In this document: positions 8,824 through 22,997 of the stretch, piece by piece
Numbering within the stretch: position 1 is the first letter of the stretch
How the letters are laid out: every line of letters begins with the position of its first letter
NCBI GenBank assembly: GCA_934792625.1
Contig: CAKVON010000001.1
Location: forward strand, 144,556 to 208,555
Origin: an uncultured Atopobiaceae bacterium
Lineage (GTDB): Bacteria > Actinomycetota > Coriobacteriia > Coriobacteriales > Atopobiaceae
Length of the DNA: 64,000 nucleotides
Direction: 5' to 3'
Program-made: the position numbers and the translations under genes
Notes under the pieces: generated by a model
What the model was told of the DNA's origin: nothing
The model's database searches: none
The model's input: only the letters and a program-made list of their open reading frames with translations

Positions 8824-8855
8824 AGAAGGACCCCGGCCGATGTCGGGGTCCTTCT
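8824..8855 (-). terminator. Rho-independent terminator after rplX
   Basis: AGAAGGACCCCG (8824-8835) pairs with CGGGGTCCTTCT (8844-8855) around an 8-nt loop, and TTTTG follows on the minus strand. It ends the rplC-to-rplX transcript 38 nt after the rplX stop codon. Confidence 0.8.
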
Positions 8856-8893
8856 GATTGCCACTGGCATGTCCGGGCGCTACCCGGCAATGA

Positions 8894-9196
8894 CTAGAAC
8901 AGCTCGCCGCACTTCTTGCAGACGCGCTTGCCGTCCTGGTGACCGACGCGGGTCGGCTTGCCGCACTTGGGGCACACGAGGGCGACGTTGGAGACGTCGA
9001 TCGCGGCCTCCTGCGACACGATGCCGCCAGCCTGGTTGTTGGGGTTGGGACGGGTGGCCTTCTTGACGATGGCGACACCCTCGACAACGACCTTGCCCTT
9101 GGCGGGGAGGGCGCGGAGCACCTTGCCCTGCTTGCCCTTGTCCTTGCCGGACAGGACCTGGACCAGGTCGTCCTTCTTGACGTTCATCTTAGGCAT
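8894..9196 (-). CDS. rplX: 50S ribosomal protein L24
   Basis: L24 is an assembly initiator of the 50S subunit. The 100-residue KOW-domain protein begins [20 protein letters not shown] and contains the KOW motif [20 protein letters not shown]. Its C-terminal half has [11 protein letters not shown]...CKKCGELF, a four-cysteine zinc ribbon found in many Gram-positive L24 proteins. It lies 16 nt after rplN and is the last gene before the terminator at 8824-8855. Confidence 0.97.
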   Translation of the reverse strand: MPKMNVKKDDLVQVLSGKDKGKQGKVLRALPAKGKVVVEGVAIVKKATRPNPNNQAGGIVSQEAAIDVSNVALVCPKCGKPTRVGHQDGKRVCKKCGELF

Positions 9197-9212
9197 GCGT
9201 GCGCTCCCTTGC

Positions 9213-9581
9213 CTACAGCGTCTCAGGTGCGAGCGAGACGATCTTCATGTACTTGCGGTCACGCAGCTCGCGGGCGACGGGCCCGAAGATGCGGGTGCCG
9301 ACCGGAGAGCCGTCCTTCTGAATCAGGACGCAGGCGTTCTGGTCGAACTTAATGTAGGAGCCGTCCTTGCGACGGGTCTCCTTGACGGTACGGACGACGA
9401 CGCACCTGACGATGTCGCCCTTCTTGACGTTGCCACCGGGCGTGGCCTCCTGCACGGCGCCGACGAAGACGTCGCCGATGCGAGCGTAACGACGCTTGGA
9501 GCCGCCCAGGACCTTGATGCACTTCACGCGACGCGCGCCGGAGTTGTCGGCGACAGCGAGCATGGACTCCTGCTGAATCAT
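9213..9581 (-). CDS. rplN: 50S ribosomal protein L14
   Basis: L14 lies at the subunit interface and forms bridges to 16S rRNA. The canonical 122-residue form [20 protein letters not shown] is obtained from the second of two adjacent ATG codons (9579-9581), which lies 8 nt from the GGAGG sequence; the first ATG would add only one Met. The end [19 protein letters not shown] is typical. It lies between rpsQ and rplX. Confidence 0.96.
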   Translation of the reverse strand: MIQQESMLAVADNSGARRVKCIKVLGGSKRRYARIGDVFVGAVQEATPGGNVKKGDIVRCVVVRTVKETRRKDGSYIKFDQNACVLIQKDGSPVGTRIFGPVARELRDRKYMKIVSLAPETL

Positions 9582-9661
9582 CAAATCCTCCGAACTGTTC
9601 CCGCCAGAGGTGCGCCCAACGTGCGACGCACTTGGCTGGATGGATTAACTAAAGGTCGTGC

Positions 9662-9928
9662 CTACTTGGCCTTCTCGACGATCTCGACCACGCGCCAACG
9701 CTTGTCCTTGGACAGGGGGCGGGTCTCCATGACCTTGACGGTGTCGCCCAGGCCGCAGACCTGCTCCTCGTCGTGAGCGTGGAGCTTCTTGGTCGTGGTC
9801 ATCATCTTGCCGTACTTGGGGTGAGGCTTGCGCTCGGAAATCGTGATGGTCACGGTCTTCTCGCCAGAGATAGACGTGACGACCCCGGTGCGAACCTTAC
9901 GCGCGTTCCTGTTTTCGGTATCGCTCAT
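9662..9928 (-). CDS. rpsQ: 30S ribosomal protein S17
   Basis: S17 is an OB-fold primary rRNA-binding protein of the 30S body. The 88-residue translation has GVVTSISGEKTVTITISERK and HPKYGKMMTTTKKLHAHDEE, followed by LGDTVKVMETRPLSKDKRWR, which match the family closely. It is 17 nt from rpmC and 80 nt from rplN in standard S10 order. Confidence 0.97.
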   Translation of the reverse strand: MSDTENRNARKVRTGVVTSISGEKTVTITISERKPHPKYGKMMTTTKKLHAHDEEQVCGLGDTVKVMETRPLSKDKRWRVVEIVEKAK

Positions 9929-9945
9929 TGTGTATCTCCTGCGAT

Positions 9946-10161
9946 CTAGTTGGCCGCAGCGCTCTTCTGCGCCGCGATCTGACGAGCACGAATCTCGGTC
10001 TGGATTCGGGCAATGTCACGCTTGACGGTGGTGACGCGAGCCGTGTTGTCCAGCTGGCTGGTGGCCATCTGGAAACGCAGGTTAAAGAGCTCGGCGCGGG
10101 TGTCCTCGAGCTTCTTGGAGAGCTCCTGGTCGGAGAGCTCGCGGAGTTCGGTCGACTTCAT
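9946..10161 (-). CDS. rpmC: 50S ribosomal protein L29
   Basis: L29 lies at the peptide exit tunnel and helps dock trigger factor and SRP. The 71-residue helical protein begins MKSTELRELSDQELSKKLED and carries the signature ELFNLRFQMATSQLDNTARV followed by RDIARIQTEIRAR. It directly abuts rplP (10161/10162) and lies 17 nt before rpsQ, so all three are probably co-translated. Length is normal with a short Ala-rich tail. Confidence 0.96.
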   Translation of the reverse strand: MKSTELRELSDQELSKKLEDTRAELFNLRFQMATSQLDNTARVTTVKRDIARIQTEIRARQIAAQKSAAAN

Positions 10162-10590
10162 TTACTTATCCTCCCCAGCCTGATCGGCGCGGGCGACGAT
10201 CTTGGTCTTGATCGGCATCTTGTGCTGAGCGAGACGCAGGGCCTCCCTGGCAACTTCCTCGCTGACGCCGGTGATCTCGAACATGATGCGGCCGGGCTTG
10301 ACGACGGCCACCCACTCCTCGGGGTTACCCTTACCGGAGCCCATGCGGGTCTCGGCGGGCTTCTTGGTGATGGGCTTGTCCGGGAAGATGGTGATCCAGA
10401 CCTTACCGCCACGCTTCATGTAACGGGTCATGGCGATACGAGCGGCCTCGATCTGACGGTTGGTGATCCAGTGGGCCTCCTCGGCACGCAGGCCGTAATC
10501 ACCGAAGTTGAGCTGGGTGCCACCCTTGGCCTGGCCCTTCATGGAGCCACGCTGAACCTTACGGTGACGGATTCGCTTAGGAGCCAGCAT
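10162..10590 (-). CDS. rplP: 50S ribosomal protein L16
   Basis: L16 sits near the peptidyl transferase centre and helps position A-site tRNA. The 142-residue protein begins [20 protein letters not shown] and includes [40 protein letters not shown] and [20 protein letters not shown], all conserved. It overlaps rpsC by one base and abuts rpmC, an arrangement found in most S10 operons. Confidence 0.97.
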   Translation of the reverse strand: MLAPKRIRHRKVQRGSMKGQAKGGTQLNFGDYGLRAEEAHWITNRQIEAARIAMTRYMKRGGKVWITIFPDKPITKKPAETRMGSGKGNPEEWVAVVKPGRIMFEITGVSEEVAREALRLAQHKMPIKTKIVARADQAGEDK

Positions 10591-11297
10591 TAGTTGCCCC
10601 TCCTCTCGTTGCGACGGCGGGGACGGCTCGAGCCCTCAAGCGCCGGGTTGGGCGCAGGCTGGCCGGGGAGCTTCTCGCCGAGGTAGATCCAAACCTTGAC
10701 GCCGCAGGCGCCCATGGTGGTGCGGGCAGTGGCCTCGCCGTAGTCGATCCTGGCACGCAGGGTGTGCAGGGGCACGCGACCCTCGCGGTACCACTCGCGA
10801 CGACCGAGCTCGGCACCGCCGAGACGGCCGGAGCACTGGATACGGATGCCCTTGGCGCCGGCCTTGCGGGCGGACTGGACGGCCTTGCGCATAGCGCGAC
10901 GGAAGGCGATGCGCTGCTCGAGCTGCTCGGCGACGGACTGGGCGACGAGGGAGGCATCCAGCTCGGGACGCTTGATCTCGACGACGTCGACGCTGACCTG
11001 GCCCTTGCCGACACCAGCGATCTTCTCGAGCTCGCCACGCAGGGCGTCGATCTCGGAGCCCTTCTTGCCGATGACGATGCCGGGACGGGCGGTGAGGATG
11101 GTCACCTTGACCTTGTCGCCGGCGCGCTCGATCTCGACGCGGGACAGAGCCGCGCGGGAGAGGCGCTTCTCGAGGTACTTACGGATCTCGAGGTCGTTAC
11201 CGAGAGTCTTGGCGTAGTCCTTCTCGGCGTACCAACGGGAACGCCAGTTCTCGGTGATACCGAGGCGGAAGCCAGTAGGCTGAACTTTCTGACCCAT
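10590..11297 (-). CDS. rpsC: 30S ribosomal protein S3
   Basis: S3 forms part of the mRNA entry channel. The start was set at ATG 11295-11297 ([20 protein letters not shown]), the universal S3 N-terminus; the open frame extends 47 codons further upstream across rplV without similarity. The 235-residue product has the KH domain motif [20 protein letters not shown] near residues 62-85 and a C-terminal domain with [20 protein letters not shown], ending in a basic tail. It follows rplV by 7 nt. Confidence 0.96.
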   Translation of the reverse strand: MGQKVQPTGFRLGITENWRSRWYAEKDYAKTLGNDLEIRKYLEKRLSRAALSRVEIERAGDKVKVTILTARPGIVIGKKGSEIDALRGELEKIAGVGKGQVSVDVVEIKRPELDASLVAQSVAEQLEQRIAFRRAMRKAVQSARKAGAKGIRIQCSGRLGGAELGRREWYREGRVPLHTLRARIDYGEATARTTMGACGVKVWIYLGEKLPGQPAPNPALEGSSRPRRRNERRGN

Positions 11298-11304
11298 GCT
11301 TTCC

Positions 11305-11667
11305 CTACGCCTCCTTTCGGGGAGCGACGATGACGGTGATGTGGCTCGTGCGCTTGTTGATGCGCGAAGCGGAGCCCTTGGCGCGAGGACGGATGCGCTT
11401 AAGCGTCGGGCCCTCGTCAACGTAGGCAGCCTTGACAACCAGGTTGTTCGGGTTCATGCCGTTGTTGTTCTCGGCGTTGGCAACAGCCGAACGCAGAACC
11501 TTCTCGACGTCGACGGCAGCGGCACGCTGCGTGAACTGCAGCGTCTCGAGAGCCTTCTCGACAGTCTTGTTGCGAATCTGGTCGACGACCAGACGGGCCT
11601 TACGGGGGGCAATGCGCACGTACTTGGCGGTGGCGCGGACCTCGTTGGAGGCAGTGTTGTTAGCCAT
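11305..11667 (-). CDS. rplV: 50S ribosomal protein L22
   Basis: L22 lines the nascent-peptide tunnel with an extended beta-hairpin. The 120-residue protein has [20 protein letters not shown] near the start, a central [16 protein letters not shown] helix, and the hairpin [20 protein letters not shown] with HITVIVAPR at the end. No deletion is visible in the hairpin region linked to macrolide resistance. It lies between rpsS and rpsC. Confidence 0.97.
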   Translation of the reverse strand: MANNTASNEVRATAKYVRIAPRKARLVVDQIRNKTVEKALETLQFTQRAAAVDVEKVLRSAVANAENNNGMNPNNLVVKAAYVDEGPTLKRIRPRAKGSASRINKRTSHITVIVAPRKEA

Positions 11668-11682
11668 TACTCGTTACCTCCC

Positions 11683-11943
11683 TTAAGCCTTCTTGTGACC
11701 ACGGAACGTGCGGGTCGGGGCGAACTCGCCCAGCTTGTGACCAACCATGGACTCGGTGACGTACACGGGGACGTGCTTGCGGCCGTCGTGGACAGCGATC
11801 GTGTGACCAACCATCTCGGGGAAGATGGTCGAGGAGCGCGACCAGGTCTTGACGACCTCCTTCTTGCCGGCCTCGTTCATCGCGGCGACACGCGCGAGGA
11901 GGCGAGTCTCCACGAACGGGCCCTTCTTGAGACTTCTGCTCAT
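11683..11943 (-). CDS. rpsS: 30S ribosomal protein S19
   Basis: S19 lies in the 30S head and pairs with S13. The 86-residue translation begins [20 protein letters not shown] and contains [20 protein letters not shown] and the signature [20 protein letters not shown]. Length and motifs are complete. It lies 30 nt after rplB and 15 nt before rplV. Confidence 0.97.
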   Translation of the reverse strand: MSRSLKKGPFVETRLLARVAAMNEAGKKEVVKTWSRSSTIFPEMVGHTIAVHDGRKHVPVYVTESMVGHKLGEFAPTRTFRGHKKA

Positions 11944-11973
11944 TCTTGCTATCTCCTACTACTCGTGTTCCGA

Positions 11974-12807
<834 letters not shown>

Positions 12808-12930
12808 GAAACTTTCCCTTCTTATCCGTTAGCCGCCCCGCTCAGGGATTGGGGCAACGGCGTGCCCCGGCGAGGTGACGCCGGATTACCACGGTACCGC
12901 GCGTATCCATAGACGCGGCACCAGACTTAC

Positions 12931-12950
12931 GCCCCCGCTCGTGCGGGGGC
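12931..12950 (-). other. GC hairpin between rplW and rplB
   Basis: GCCCCCGC (12931-12938) pairs with GCGGGGGC (12943-12950) around a 4-nt loop. It lies just past the rplW stop codon inside an otherwise open 159-nt spacer. No U-run follows, so premature termination is unlikely; mRNA processing or stabilisation is a better guess. Confidence 0.5.
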
Positions 12951-12966
12951 GGAGGTGCTGATGGAA

Positions 12967-13263
12967 CTAGGCCTCGGCCTGGGCGCCGAAGATCTCGATG
13001 GACTCACCCTCGGCGATGGTGACGATGGCCTTCTTCCAGGTGCGGGTCTTGCCCTGGACGAAGCGGACGCGCTTGTTCTTGGGCTTGACGTTGACCGTGT
13101 TGACCTTCACGACGTGCACGTTGAAGATCTTCTCGACGGCGTCGCGGATCTCCTCCTTGGGAGCGTCCTTGGCGACCTCGAAGGTGTACTTGTTCTGGCC
13201 CATGAGGTCGAACGTACGCTCGGAGACGACCGGGCGGATGATGACGTTGTAGACGGAGTTCAT
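12967..13263 (-). CDS. rplW: 50S ribosomal protein L23
   Basis: L23 is at the tunnel exit and is the docking site for trigger factor and SRP. The 98-residue protein starts MNSVYNVIIRPVVSERTFDL and contains NKYTFEVAKDAPKEEIRDAV and VVKVNTVNVKPKNKRVRFVQ, the RNA-binding loop. It overlaps rplD by one base (13263), so translational coupling is likely. Confidence 0.97.
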   Translation of the reverse strand: MNSVYNVIIRPVVSERTFDLMGQNKYTFEVAKDAPKEEIRDAVEKIFNVHVVKVNTVNVKPKNKRVRFVQGKTRTWKKAIVTIAEGESIEIFGAQAEA

Positions 13264-13889
13264 TATGCGAGCGCCTCCTCGAGCTGCTTCGCGACCGCGA
13301 CGCTCATGACGAGGGCGCCGTTGTCGATGAGGTTGCCAGCGTTGGCCTCGGTGGAGCCGATGACGTTGACCTTCTTGATGTTGCGGAACGACAGGAAGGC
13401 GTTGATGTCATCGTCGGCGACAACGACGGTCACGCGCTTGCCCTCGACACCAAGGGCGGCGAGAAGGGCGACGGCCTGCTTGGTCGAGGGCTTCTCGAAG
13501 GAGAAGGAGTCGACCAGGGTCAGCTCGGCGTCACGCAGCTTGCCCGAAAGGACAGAGCGCATGGCCAGCTTGACCTCCTTGTTGTTGACCTTCTTGGCGT
13601 GGCTGTGCGGGGTGGGGCCAAAGACAACACCACCGCCAGTCCACTGCGGGGCACGGATGGTGCCCTGACGGGCACGGCCAGTGCCCTTCTGACGCCAAGG
13701 CTTGATGCCGCCGCCAGAGACCGCGGAGCGGTTCTTGGTGGAGTGCGTACCCTGACGCAGGTTGGAAGCCTGGCACACCACGACCTGGTGGGTGACGGCA
13801 ATGTTCGGCTCGATGCCGAAGACGTCAGAGGAGAACTCGACGGTGTCGACCGTCTTTCCCTCCGCGTTCTTGATTTCGATGTTGGACAT
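13263..13889 (-). CDS. rplD: 50S ribosomal protein L4
   Basis: L4 projects a loop into the exit tunnel and, in gamma-proteobacteria, autoregulates the S10 operon. The 208-residue protein includes GTHSTKNRSAVSGGGIKPWR and KGTGRARQGTIRAPQWTGGG, the extended tunnel loop, which looks wild type at the positions usually altered in macrolide resistance. The C-terminal half has the Rossmann-like fold. It lies between rplC and rplW. Confidence 0.97.
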   Translation of the reverse strand: MSNIEIKNAEGKTVDTVEFSSDVFGIEPNIAVTHQVVVCQASNLRQGTHSTKNRSAVSGGGIKPWRQKGTGRARQGTIRAPQWTGGGVVFGPTPHSHAKKVNNKEVKLAMRSVLSGKLRDAELTLVDSFSFEKPSTKQAVALLAALGVEGKRVTVVVADDDINAFLSFRNIKKVNVIGSTEANAGNLIDNGALVMSVAVAKQLEEALA

Positions 13890-13930
13890 CTGTTTCTCCT
13901 TGCTAGCCTAAAAGCTGTTTGAGTGGGCCC

Positions 13931-14545
13931 TTAGGCCATGCGGATCGAGACGAGAGCGTTCTTTCCGCCGGGGACGGCACCCTTGACGAGCATGAGGTTC
14001 TGCTCGGCGTCAACCTGAACCAGCTTGAGGTTCTTGACGGTGACGCGCTCGTCGCCCATGTGACCGGCCATGTGCAGGCCCTTGCGGACGCGCGCGGGAT
14101 AGGCGCACTGGCCGATGGAGCCCGGCTTGCGCTGGTTGCGCGAACCGTGGGTCATGGGGCCGCGGGAGAAGTTCCAGCGCTTGATGGTGCCCTGGAAGCC
14201 CTTGCCCTTGGAGGTGCCGGTGACGTCGACGTTCTTGACGTCAGCGAAGTCGGCAACGGTGACGACGTCGCCGCACTTGTGCTCCTCGCCGTTCTCGACG
14301 CGAACCTCGCGCAGGGTGCGCATGGGCTCGACGCCAGCCTTGGCGAAGTGACCAGCCATGGGCTTGTTGACGTGCTTGACGGTGCCAAAGCCAATCTGAA
14401 CGGCGTCGTAGCCGTCGGTGGCCTTGGTCTTGACCTGCGAGACAACGCAGGGGCCTGCCTGGATGACGGTGACGGGCACGACGTTGTCGTCCTCGTCGAA
14501 CACCTGCGTCATCCCGATCTTACGGCCGAGAATCGTGCTGACCAT
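13931..14545 (-). CDS. rplC: 50S ribosomal protein L3
   Basis: L3 is an early assembly protein whose loop reaches the peptidyl transferase centre. The 204-residue protein begins [20 protein letters not shown] and has the conserved [20 protein letters not shown] and [20 protein letters not shown] segments with the catalytic-centre loop. It is the first gene of its transcript because rpsJ, normally directly upstream, is separated by a terminator and a strong promoter at 14773-14801. Confidence 0.97.
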   Translation of the reverse strand: MVSTILGRKIGMTQVFDEDDNVVPVTVIQAGPCVVSQVKTKATDGYDAVQIGFGTVKHVNKPMAGHFAKAGVEPMRTLREVRVENGEEHKCGDVVTVADFADVKNVDVTGTSKGKGFQGTIKRWNFSRGPMTHGSRNQRKPGSIGQCAYPARVRKGLHMAGHMGDERVTVKNLKLVQVDAEQNLMLVKGAVPGGKNALVSIRMA

Positions 14546-14766
14546 TCCAAATCCTTACCCTCGGTGGTCATGGGACACGTTGGGCGCCCTTGCGCCCTCC
14601 CCAGCGGACCACATCCTGACTTTGCCGAACATTCTAGGCAGGGCCGTGAGCTGCGAATTCCCTCTCCCTGGCGCCAGTCGTCTGCAATTGCGACCAGTCC
14701 CTGTCGAAGGGATACGCCCGGCACCGTGTTTTACGGATTCGGCACAGCATGCCCCTAATGAACAGC
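14546..14766 (-). promoter_or_regulatory. Long 5' leader of the rplC operon
   Basis: About 220 nt of untranslated RNA lie between the promoter at 14773-14801 and the rplC start. The segment is rich in potential pairings (for example CAGGGCCGTGAG-region and GGGAAAGGG-like arms around 14640-14710) and has no open frame with a ribosome-binding site. Its length suits an autogenous control element; I could not match it to the described L4 or S10 leaders. Confidence 0.45.
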
Positions 14767-14772
14767 CTGTCT

Positions 14773-14801
14773 AGTATACACAGGTCAGAGGGCCTTCACA
14801 A
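14773..14801 (-). promoter_or_regulatory. Strong promoter of the rplC operon
   Basis: On the minus strand TTGTGA (14796-14801), a 17-bp spacer and TATACT (14773-14778) form a near-consensus sigma-70-type promoter. It restarts transcription after the rpsJ terminator. Confidence 0.8.
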
Positions 14802-14823
14802 TCTCTATATCCTTTGCTGGCAA

Positions 14824-14863
14824 CTGCCGAGAAGGGCCGCGAACGGACCGCACTTCTCGGCAG
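14824..14863. repeat. TGCCGAGAAG inverted pair upstream of the rplC promoter
   Basis: CTGCCGAGAAG (14824-14834) and CTTCTCGGCAG (14853-14863) form an 11-bp perfect inverted repeat with an 18-bp centre. The inner-facing edge is 23 bp upstream of the -35. Sequence, arm length and centre length match the copy at 8745-8786 although the central bases differ, which argues for selection on the arms and spacing. Confidence 0.7.
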
Positions 14864-14874
14864 GAATACGAGAA

Positions 14875-14905
14875 GAACCCCCCGAGGCTAGCCCGAGGGG
14901 TTCCG
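14875..14905 (-). terminator. Terminator after rpsJ
   Basis: GAACCCC (14875-14881) and GGGGTTC (14898-14904), extended by CGAGG/CCCGAG pairing, form a hairpin followed on the minus strand by TTCTTCTC. It lies 23 nt after the rpsJ stop codon and closes the rpsL-rpsG-fusA-rpsJ transcript. Confidence 0.7.
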
Positions 14906-14927
14906 AAAACTCGATGCCTTGAGAGGC

Positions 14928-15248
14928 TTAGAGCTTGATCTCGATGTCGACGCCAGCCGGCAGGTCGAGACGCATCAGCGAGTCGACCGTGGAGGACGTG
15001 GGGTCGAGGATGTCGATGAGGCGCTTGTGGGTGCGCATCTCGAACTGCTCGCGGGAGTCCTTGTCCTTGTGCGGGGAGCGGATGACCGTGTAGAGGTTGC
15101 GCTCGGTGGGCAGGGGAATCGGGCCGGAGACGCGGGCGCCGGTCTTCTGCGCGGTATCGACGATGAGCTTCGCGGACTGATCGACGACCTCGTGATCGTA
15201 GCCCTTGAGGCGAATCCTGATCTTCTGGGTGGACACTTTTACCTCCAT
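14928..15248 (-). CDS. rpsJ: 30S ribosomal protein S10 (NusE)
   Basis: S10 is a 30S head protein and also acts as NusE in transcription antitermination. The 106-residue translation has [20 protein letters not shown] near the start, [20 protein letters not shown] in the extended loop, and the end [16 protein letters not shown]. Normally it heads the S10 operon, but here it closes the str operon 30 nt after fusA and is followed by a terminator. Confidence 0.97.
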   Translation of the reverse strand: MEVKVSTQKIRIRLKGYDHEVVDQSAKLIVDTAQKTGARVSGPIPLPTERNLYTVIRSPHKDKDSREQFEMRTHKRLIDILDPTSSTVDSLMRLDLPAGVDIEIKL

Positions 15249-15278
15249 CGATGAGCCGAGGGCTCGTTGAGTTTGTCT

Positions 15279-17375
15279 TTAGGCGTTGCCGCCGGCCTTC
15301 TTGACGATCTCGTCGGCGACGGCCTTGGGGACGGGCTCGTAGGACGCGAACTGCATGGTGTAGCTCGCGCGGCCCTGGGTCTGGGAGCGAAGGTCGGTAG
15401 CGTAGCCGAACATCTCGCCCAGGGGCACCTTGGCCTTGATGGACGTGGTGCCGTTGCGCTCCTCCATGCCCTCGATCTTGCCGCGGCGGGAGTTGAGGTT
15501 GCCCATGACGTCGCCCAGGTACTGCTGCGGCGTCTCAACCTCGACGTCCTCGATCGGCTCGAGAAGAACGGGGTCGGACTTCTTCAGGGCGTCCTTGATA
15601 GCCATGGAACCGGCGACCTTGAAGGCGGCCTCGGAGGAGTCGACCTCGTGGTAGGAACCGTCGACCAGGGTGACCTTGACGTCGACGACCGGGTAGCCGG
15701 CGATGACGCCGGTCTCGAGCGCCTCCTGGATGCCCTTGTCGATCGAGGGGATGTACTCCTTGGGCACGACGCCGCCGACGATGGCGTTGACGAACTCGTA
15801 GCCCTTGCCCTCCTCGTTCGGCTCCATGTCGATGACGGCGTGGCCGTACTGGCCGCGGCCGCCGGACTGGCGGACGAACTTGCCCTCGGCGTGCTGGACG
15901 GCGTGGCCGGCGGACTCACGGTAGGCGACCTGGGGCTTACCCACGTTGCAGTCAACGTTGAACTCGCGCTTCAGGCGGTCGACGATGATCTCGAGGTGCA
16001 GCTCGCCCATGCCGGCGATGATGGTCTGGCCGGTCTCGTGGTCGGTGTGGACCTGGAAGGTCGGGTCCTCCTCGGCGAGCTTGGCCAGGCCAACGGACAT
16101 CTTGTCCTGCTCGGCCTTGGTCTTGGGCTCGACGGCGACATCGATGACGGGGTCGGCGAAGTCGATGGACTCCAGAATGATCTGGTGGGCCTCGTCGCAC
16201 AGGGTGTCACCGGTGCGGGTGTTCTTCAGGCCGACGGCGGCGACGATGTCGCCCGTGGCGCAAGCGTCACGGTCCGTACGGTCGTGGGCGTTCATCTCGA
16301 GGATGCGGCCCAGGCGCTCGCGGTTGCCGGAGGTCGAGTTGTAGACATAGCTACCGGACTCGGCGGTGCCAGAGTAAACGCGGAAGTAGGTCAGCTTACC
16401 GACGAAGGGGTCGGTCTGGATCTTGAAGGCCAGGGCCGAGAAGGGCTCCTTGTTGTCAGCCTTGCGCTGGACGGTCTCGCCGGTCTTGGGCGCGGTGCCC
16501 TCGACGGGAGGAATGTCGAGCGGGCTGGGGAGGTAGTCGACGACGGCGTCGAGCAGCTCCTGGATACCCTTGTTCTTGTAGGCGGAGCCGACGAAGACGA
16601 GGTTGAGCTCGTTGGCGATGACACCCTTGCGCAGGGCGGCCTTGAGCTGGGAGACCTCGATCTCCTCCTCCATGAGGATCTTCTCCATGAGGTCGTCGTC
16701 GAAGTTGGCGGCGGCGTCGAGCAGCTCCTCGCGCTTCTCCTGGGCGAGCTCGGTGAACTCGTCGGGGATGGCGTCCATGGCCTCGGGGTAGATCATGCCC
16801 TTGGCATCTTCCTTGAAGTCCCAGGCGGTCATGGTGACCAGGTCGATGAGGCCCCAGAACTGGTCCTCGGCGCCCATCGGGATCTGGGCGGCGACCGCGG
16901 GAGCGTGCAGGCGCTCCTTCATGGTGTCGATCGCGTGGAAGAAGTCAGAGCCGATGCGGTCGTACTTGTTGATGAAGGCGATGCGCGGGACGTGGTAGTT
17001 GTGAGCCTGACGCCAAACGGTCTCAGACTGCGGCTGGACGCCGGCAACGGCGTCGAAGACGGCGACTGCGCCGTCGAGGACGCGCAGGGAGCGCTCGACC
17101 TCGGCCGTGAAGTCGACGTGGCCCGGGGTATCGATGATCTGGATGACGTTATCGCCCCAGAAGCAGGTGGTAGCAGCGGACTGAATGGTAACGCCGCGCT
17201 CCTGCTCCTGAACCATCCAGTCCATGGTGGCGGCGCCATCGTGGACCTCACCGATCTTGTGGGTCTTGCCGGTGTAGTAGAGGATGCGCTCGGTAGTGGT
17301 GGTCTTACCGGCATCGATGTGGGCCATGATGCCGATGTTACGCATGTCCTTGAGCGTGTACTTGCTCTTTGCCAT
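15279..17375 (-). CDS. fusA: Translation elongation factor G
   Basis: EF-G is the GTPase that drives translocation. The 698-residue protein has all five domains: G1 [19 protein letters not shown] near residue 18, the switch II motif [21 protein letters not shown]4 [10 protein letters not shown], and the domain IV/V region with [20 protein letters not shown] and [11 protein letters not shown] near the end. Length and spacing are normal. It sits between rpsG and rpsJ; the tuf gene that often follows fusA is absent here and lies at 31 kb. Confidence 0.98.
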   Translation of the reverse strand: MAKSKYTLKDMRNIGIMAHIDAGKTTTTERILYYTGKTHKIGEVHDGAATMDWMVQEQERGVTIQSAATTCFWGDNVIQIIDTPGHVDFTAEVERSLRVLDGAVAVFDAVAGVQPQSETVWRQAHNYHVPRIAFINKYDRIGSDFFHAIDTMKERLHAPAVAAQIPMGAEDQFWGLIDLVTMTAWDFKEDAKGMIYPEAMDAIPDEFTELAQEKREELLDAAANFDDDLMEKILMEEEIEVSQLKAALRKGVIANELNLVFVGSAYKNKGIQELLDAVVDYLPSPLDIPPVEGTAPKTGETVQRKADNKEPFSALAFKIQTDPFVGKLTYFRVYSGTAESGSYVYNSTSGNRERLGRILEMNAHDRTDRDACATGDIVAAVGLKNTRTGDTLCDEAHQIILESIDFADPVIDVAVEPKTKAEQDKMSVGLAKLAEEDPTFQVHTDHETGQTIIAGMGELHLEIIVDRLKREFNVDCNVGKPQVAYRESAGHAVQHAEGKFVRQSGGRGQYGHAVIDMEPNEEGKGYEFVNAIVGGVVPKEYIPSIDKGIQEALETGVIAGYPVVDVKVTLVDGSYHEVDSSEAAFKVAGSMAIKDALKKSDPVLLEPIEDVEVETPQQYLGDVMGNLNSRRGKIEGMEERNGTTSIKAKVPLGEMFGYATDLRSQTQGRASYTMQFASYEPVPKAVADEIVKKAGGNA

Positions 17376-17393
17376 AGAAGTAGTTCCCCTCGA

Positions 17394-17864
17394 CTAGAAG
17401 CGGTAGTGAGAGAACGCGCGGTTGGCCTCGGCCATCTTGAAGACGTCCTCGCGCTTCTTCACGGAAGCGCCAACGCCGTTGGAAGCGTCGATGATCTCGT
17501 TGGCCAGGCGCTCGGCCATGCTCTTCTCCTTGCGGGCGCGAGAGAAGCCGACCATCCAACGGATGGCGAGGGTGGTGGCACGACGGGAGTTGACCTCCAT
17601 GGGCACCTGGTAGGTGGCGCCACCGACGCGCTTGGGCTTGACCTCGAGGGTCGGGCGGACGTTGTCCATGGCCTTCTTGAAGACGGCCAGGGGATCCTGC
17701 TCGGTCTTCTCCTTGACGATGTCGAAGGCGCCGTAGACGATGCGCTCGGCAACGGACTTCTTGCCGTCCAGGAGGATCTTGTTGATGAGCTGGGTCACGA
17801 GCCTGTTGTTGTAAACGGCGTCAGGCTGGACCTCACGACGAACTGCTGCTGCACGACGCGGCAT
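17394..17864 (-). CDS. rpsG: 30S ribosomal protein S7
   Basis: S7 initiates assembly of the 30S head and in E. coli represses the str operon. The 156-residue protein begins [20 protein letters not shown] and contains [40 protein letters not shown] and the end [15 protein letters not shown]. It follows rpsL by 41 nt and precedes fusA by 18 nt, as is typical. Confidence 0.97.
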   Translation of the reverse strand: MPRRAAAVRREVQPDAVYNNRLVTQLINKILLDGKKSVAERIVYGAFDIVKEKTEQDPLAVFKKAMDNVRPTLEVKPKRVGGATYQVPMEVNSRRATTLAIRWMVGFSRARKEKSMAERLANEIIDASNGVGASVKKREDVFKMAEANRAFSHYRF

Positions 17865-17905
17865 GTTATCTCCTCAGTACTTGATTTCTCGTAGGGTCCT
17901 AGAAC

Positions 17906-18274
17906 TTAGGCACGCTTGGCGCCGTAGCGCGAACGGCCCTGCTTGCGGTTCTGGACGGCGGCGCAGTCGTAGGCGCCACGGATGATCTTGTAGCGAACAC
18001 CAGGCAGGTCGCGGACACGGCCACCGCGGATGAGGACGATGGAGTGCTCCTGCAGGTTGTGGCCCTCGCCGGGGATGTAGGCGGTAACCTCGATGCCGTT
18101 GACCAGGCGGACACGCGCGACCTTGCGCAGTGCCGAGTTCGGCTTCTTGGGGGTGGTGGTGAAGACGCGGGTGCACACGCCGCGCTTCTGCGGGTTGTGC
18201 TGGAGGGCGGCGTTCTTGGACTTGGCCTTGACGCTCACGCGGCCCTGACGGACGAGCTGGTTAATGGTAGGCAA
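17906..18274 (-). CDS. rpsL: 30S ribosomal protein S12 with Arg88
   Basis: S12 monitors codon-anticodon geometry in the decoding centre. The 122-residue protein has the universal [18 protein letters not shown] (Lys43 intact) and [20 protein letters not shown]. Residue 88, which is Lys in E. coli and M. tuberculosis, is Arg (codon CGC, complement of 18011-18013). Lys88Arg is a classic streptomycin-resistance change. The start codon is TTG (18272-18274), preceded by AAGGAGAG; the canonical [11 protein letters not shown] begins there. It is the first gene of the str operon, behind the promoter at 18370-18398. Confidence 0.97.
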   Translation of the reverse strand: MPTINQLVRQGRVSVKAKSKNAALQHNPQKRGVCTRVFTTTPKKPNSALRKVARVRLVNGIEVTAYIPGEGHNLQEHSIVLIRGGRVRDLPGVRYKIIRGAYDCAAVQNRKQGRSRYGAKRA

Positions 18275-18369
18275 AGCTTCTCTCCTTCGTACCTATCTAG
18301 AAACGATCGGAATTGCTAACCCTTTGAAGGCGACGCAGCACACGTCACCCAGAATTGGCGCAAGTTGGT

Positions 18370-18398
18370 AATTTACGCCCTGATATGGGCGGTGTCAA
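18370..18398 (-). promoter_or_regulatory. Promoter of the rpsL (str) operon
   Basis: On the minus strand a consensus TTGACA (18393-18398), 17-bp spacer and TAAATT (18370-18375) lie about 95 bp upstream of rpsL. The 256-nt rpoC-rpsL gap otherwise contains the rpoC terminator and an unremarkable leader. Confidence 0.85.
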
Positions 18399-18456
18399 AA
18401 CGCCACGGACCCGGGCGTATCCCTCTCCATCCCACAGACACATTCTCGAACGCAAA

Positions 18457-18487
18457 GGGAGGGGTCCGCGGCTTGCGAACCCCTCCC
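18457..18487 (-). terminator. Candidate terminator hairpin upstream of rpsL, between rpsL and rpoC
   Basis: GGGAGGGGTCCGC (18457-18469) pairs with GCGAACCCCTCCC (18475-18487), a 13-bp stem with one mismatch, followed on the minus strand by TTTGCG. Because it lies upstream of the str promoter in minus-strand order and 3' of the rpoC end, it most likely belongs to read-in or rpoBC-adjacent transcripts entering from higher coordinates only if a short RNA is made; its exact role is uncertain. The stem itself is unambiguous. Confidence 0.5.
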
Positions 18488-18530
18488 CCATCGTGCCCAT
18501 ATGCCTCAGGCAGGGAATGCCTGGGTCAAG

Positions 18531-22991
<4,461 letters not shown>

Positions 22992-22997
22992 GGTGTG

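Noticed and set aside
8628-8870. An 80-codon minus frame in the rplX-rplE gap
   Set aside because: It starts upstream of a transcription terminator and runs through the inverted repeat and promoter; no Shine-Dalgarno sequence or homology.
15267-17894. An 875-codon plus-strand frame opposite fusA and rpsG
   Set aside because: Same artefact of strong codon bias; no motifs and no ribosome-binding site.
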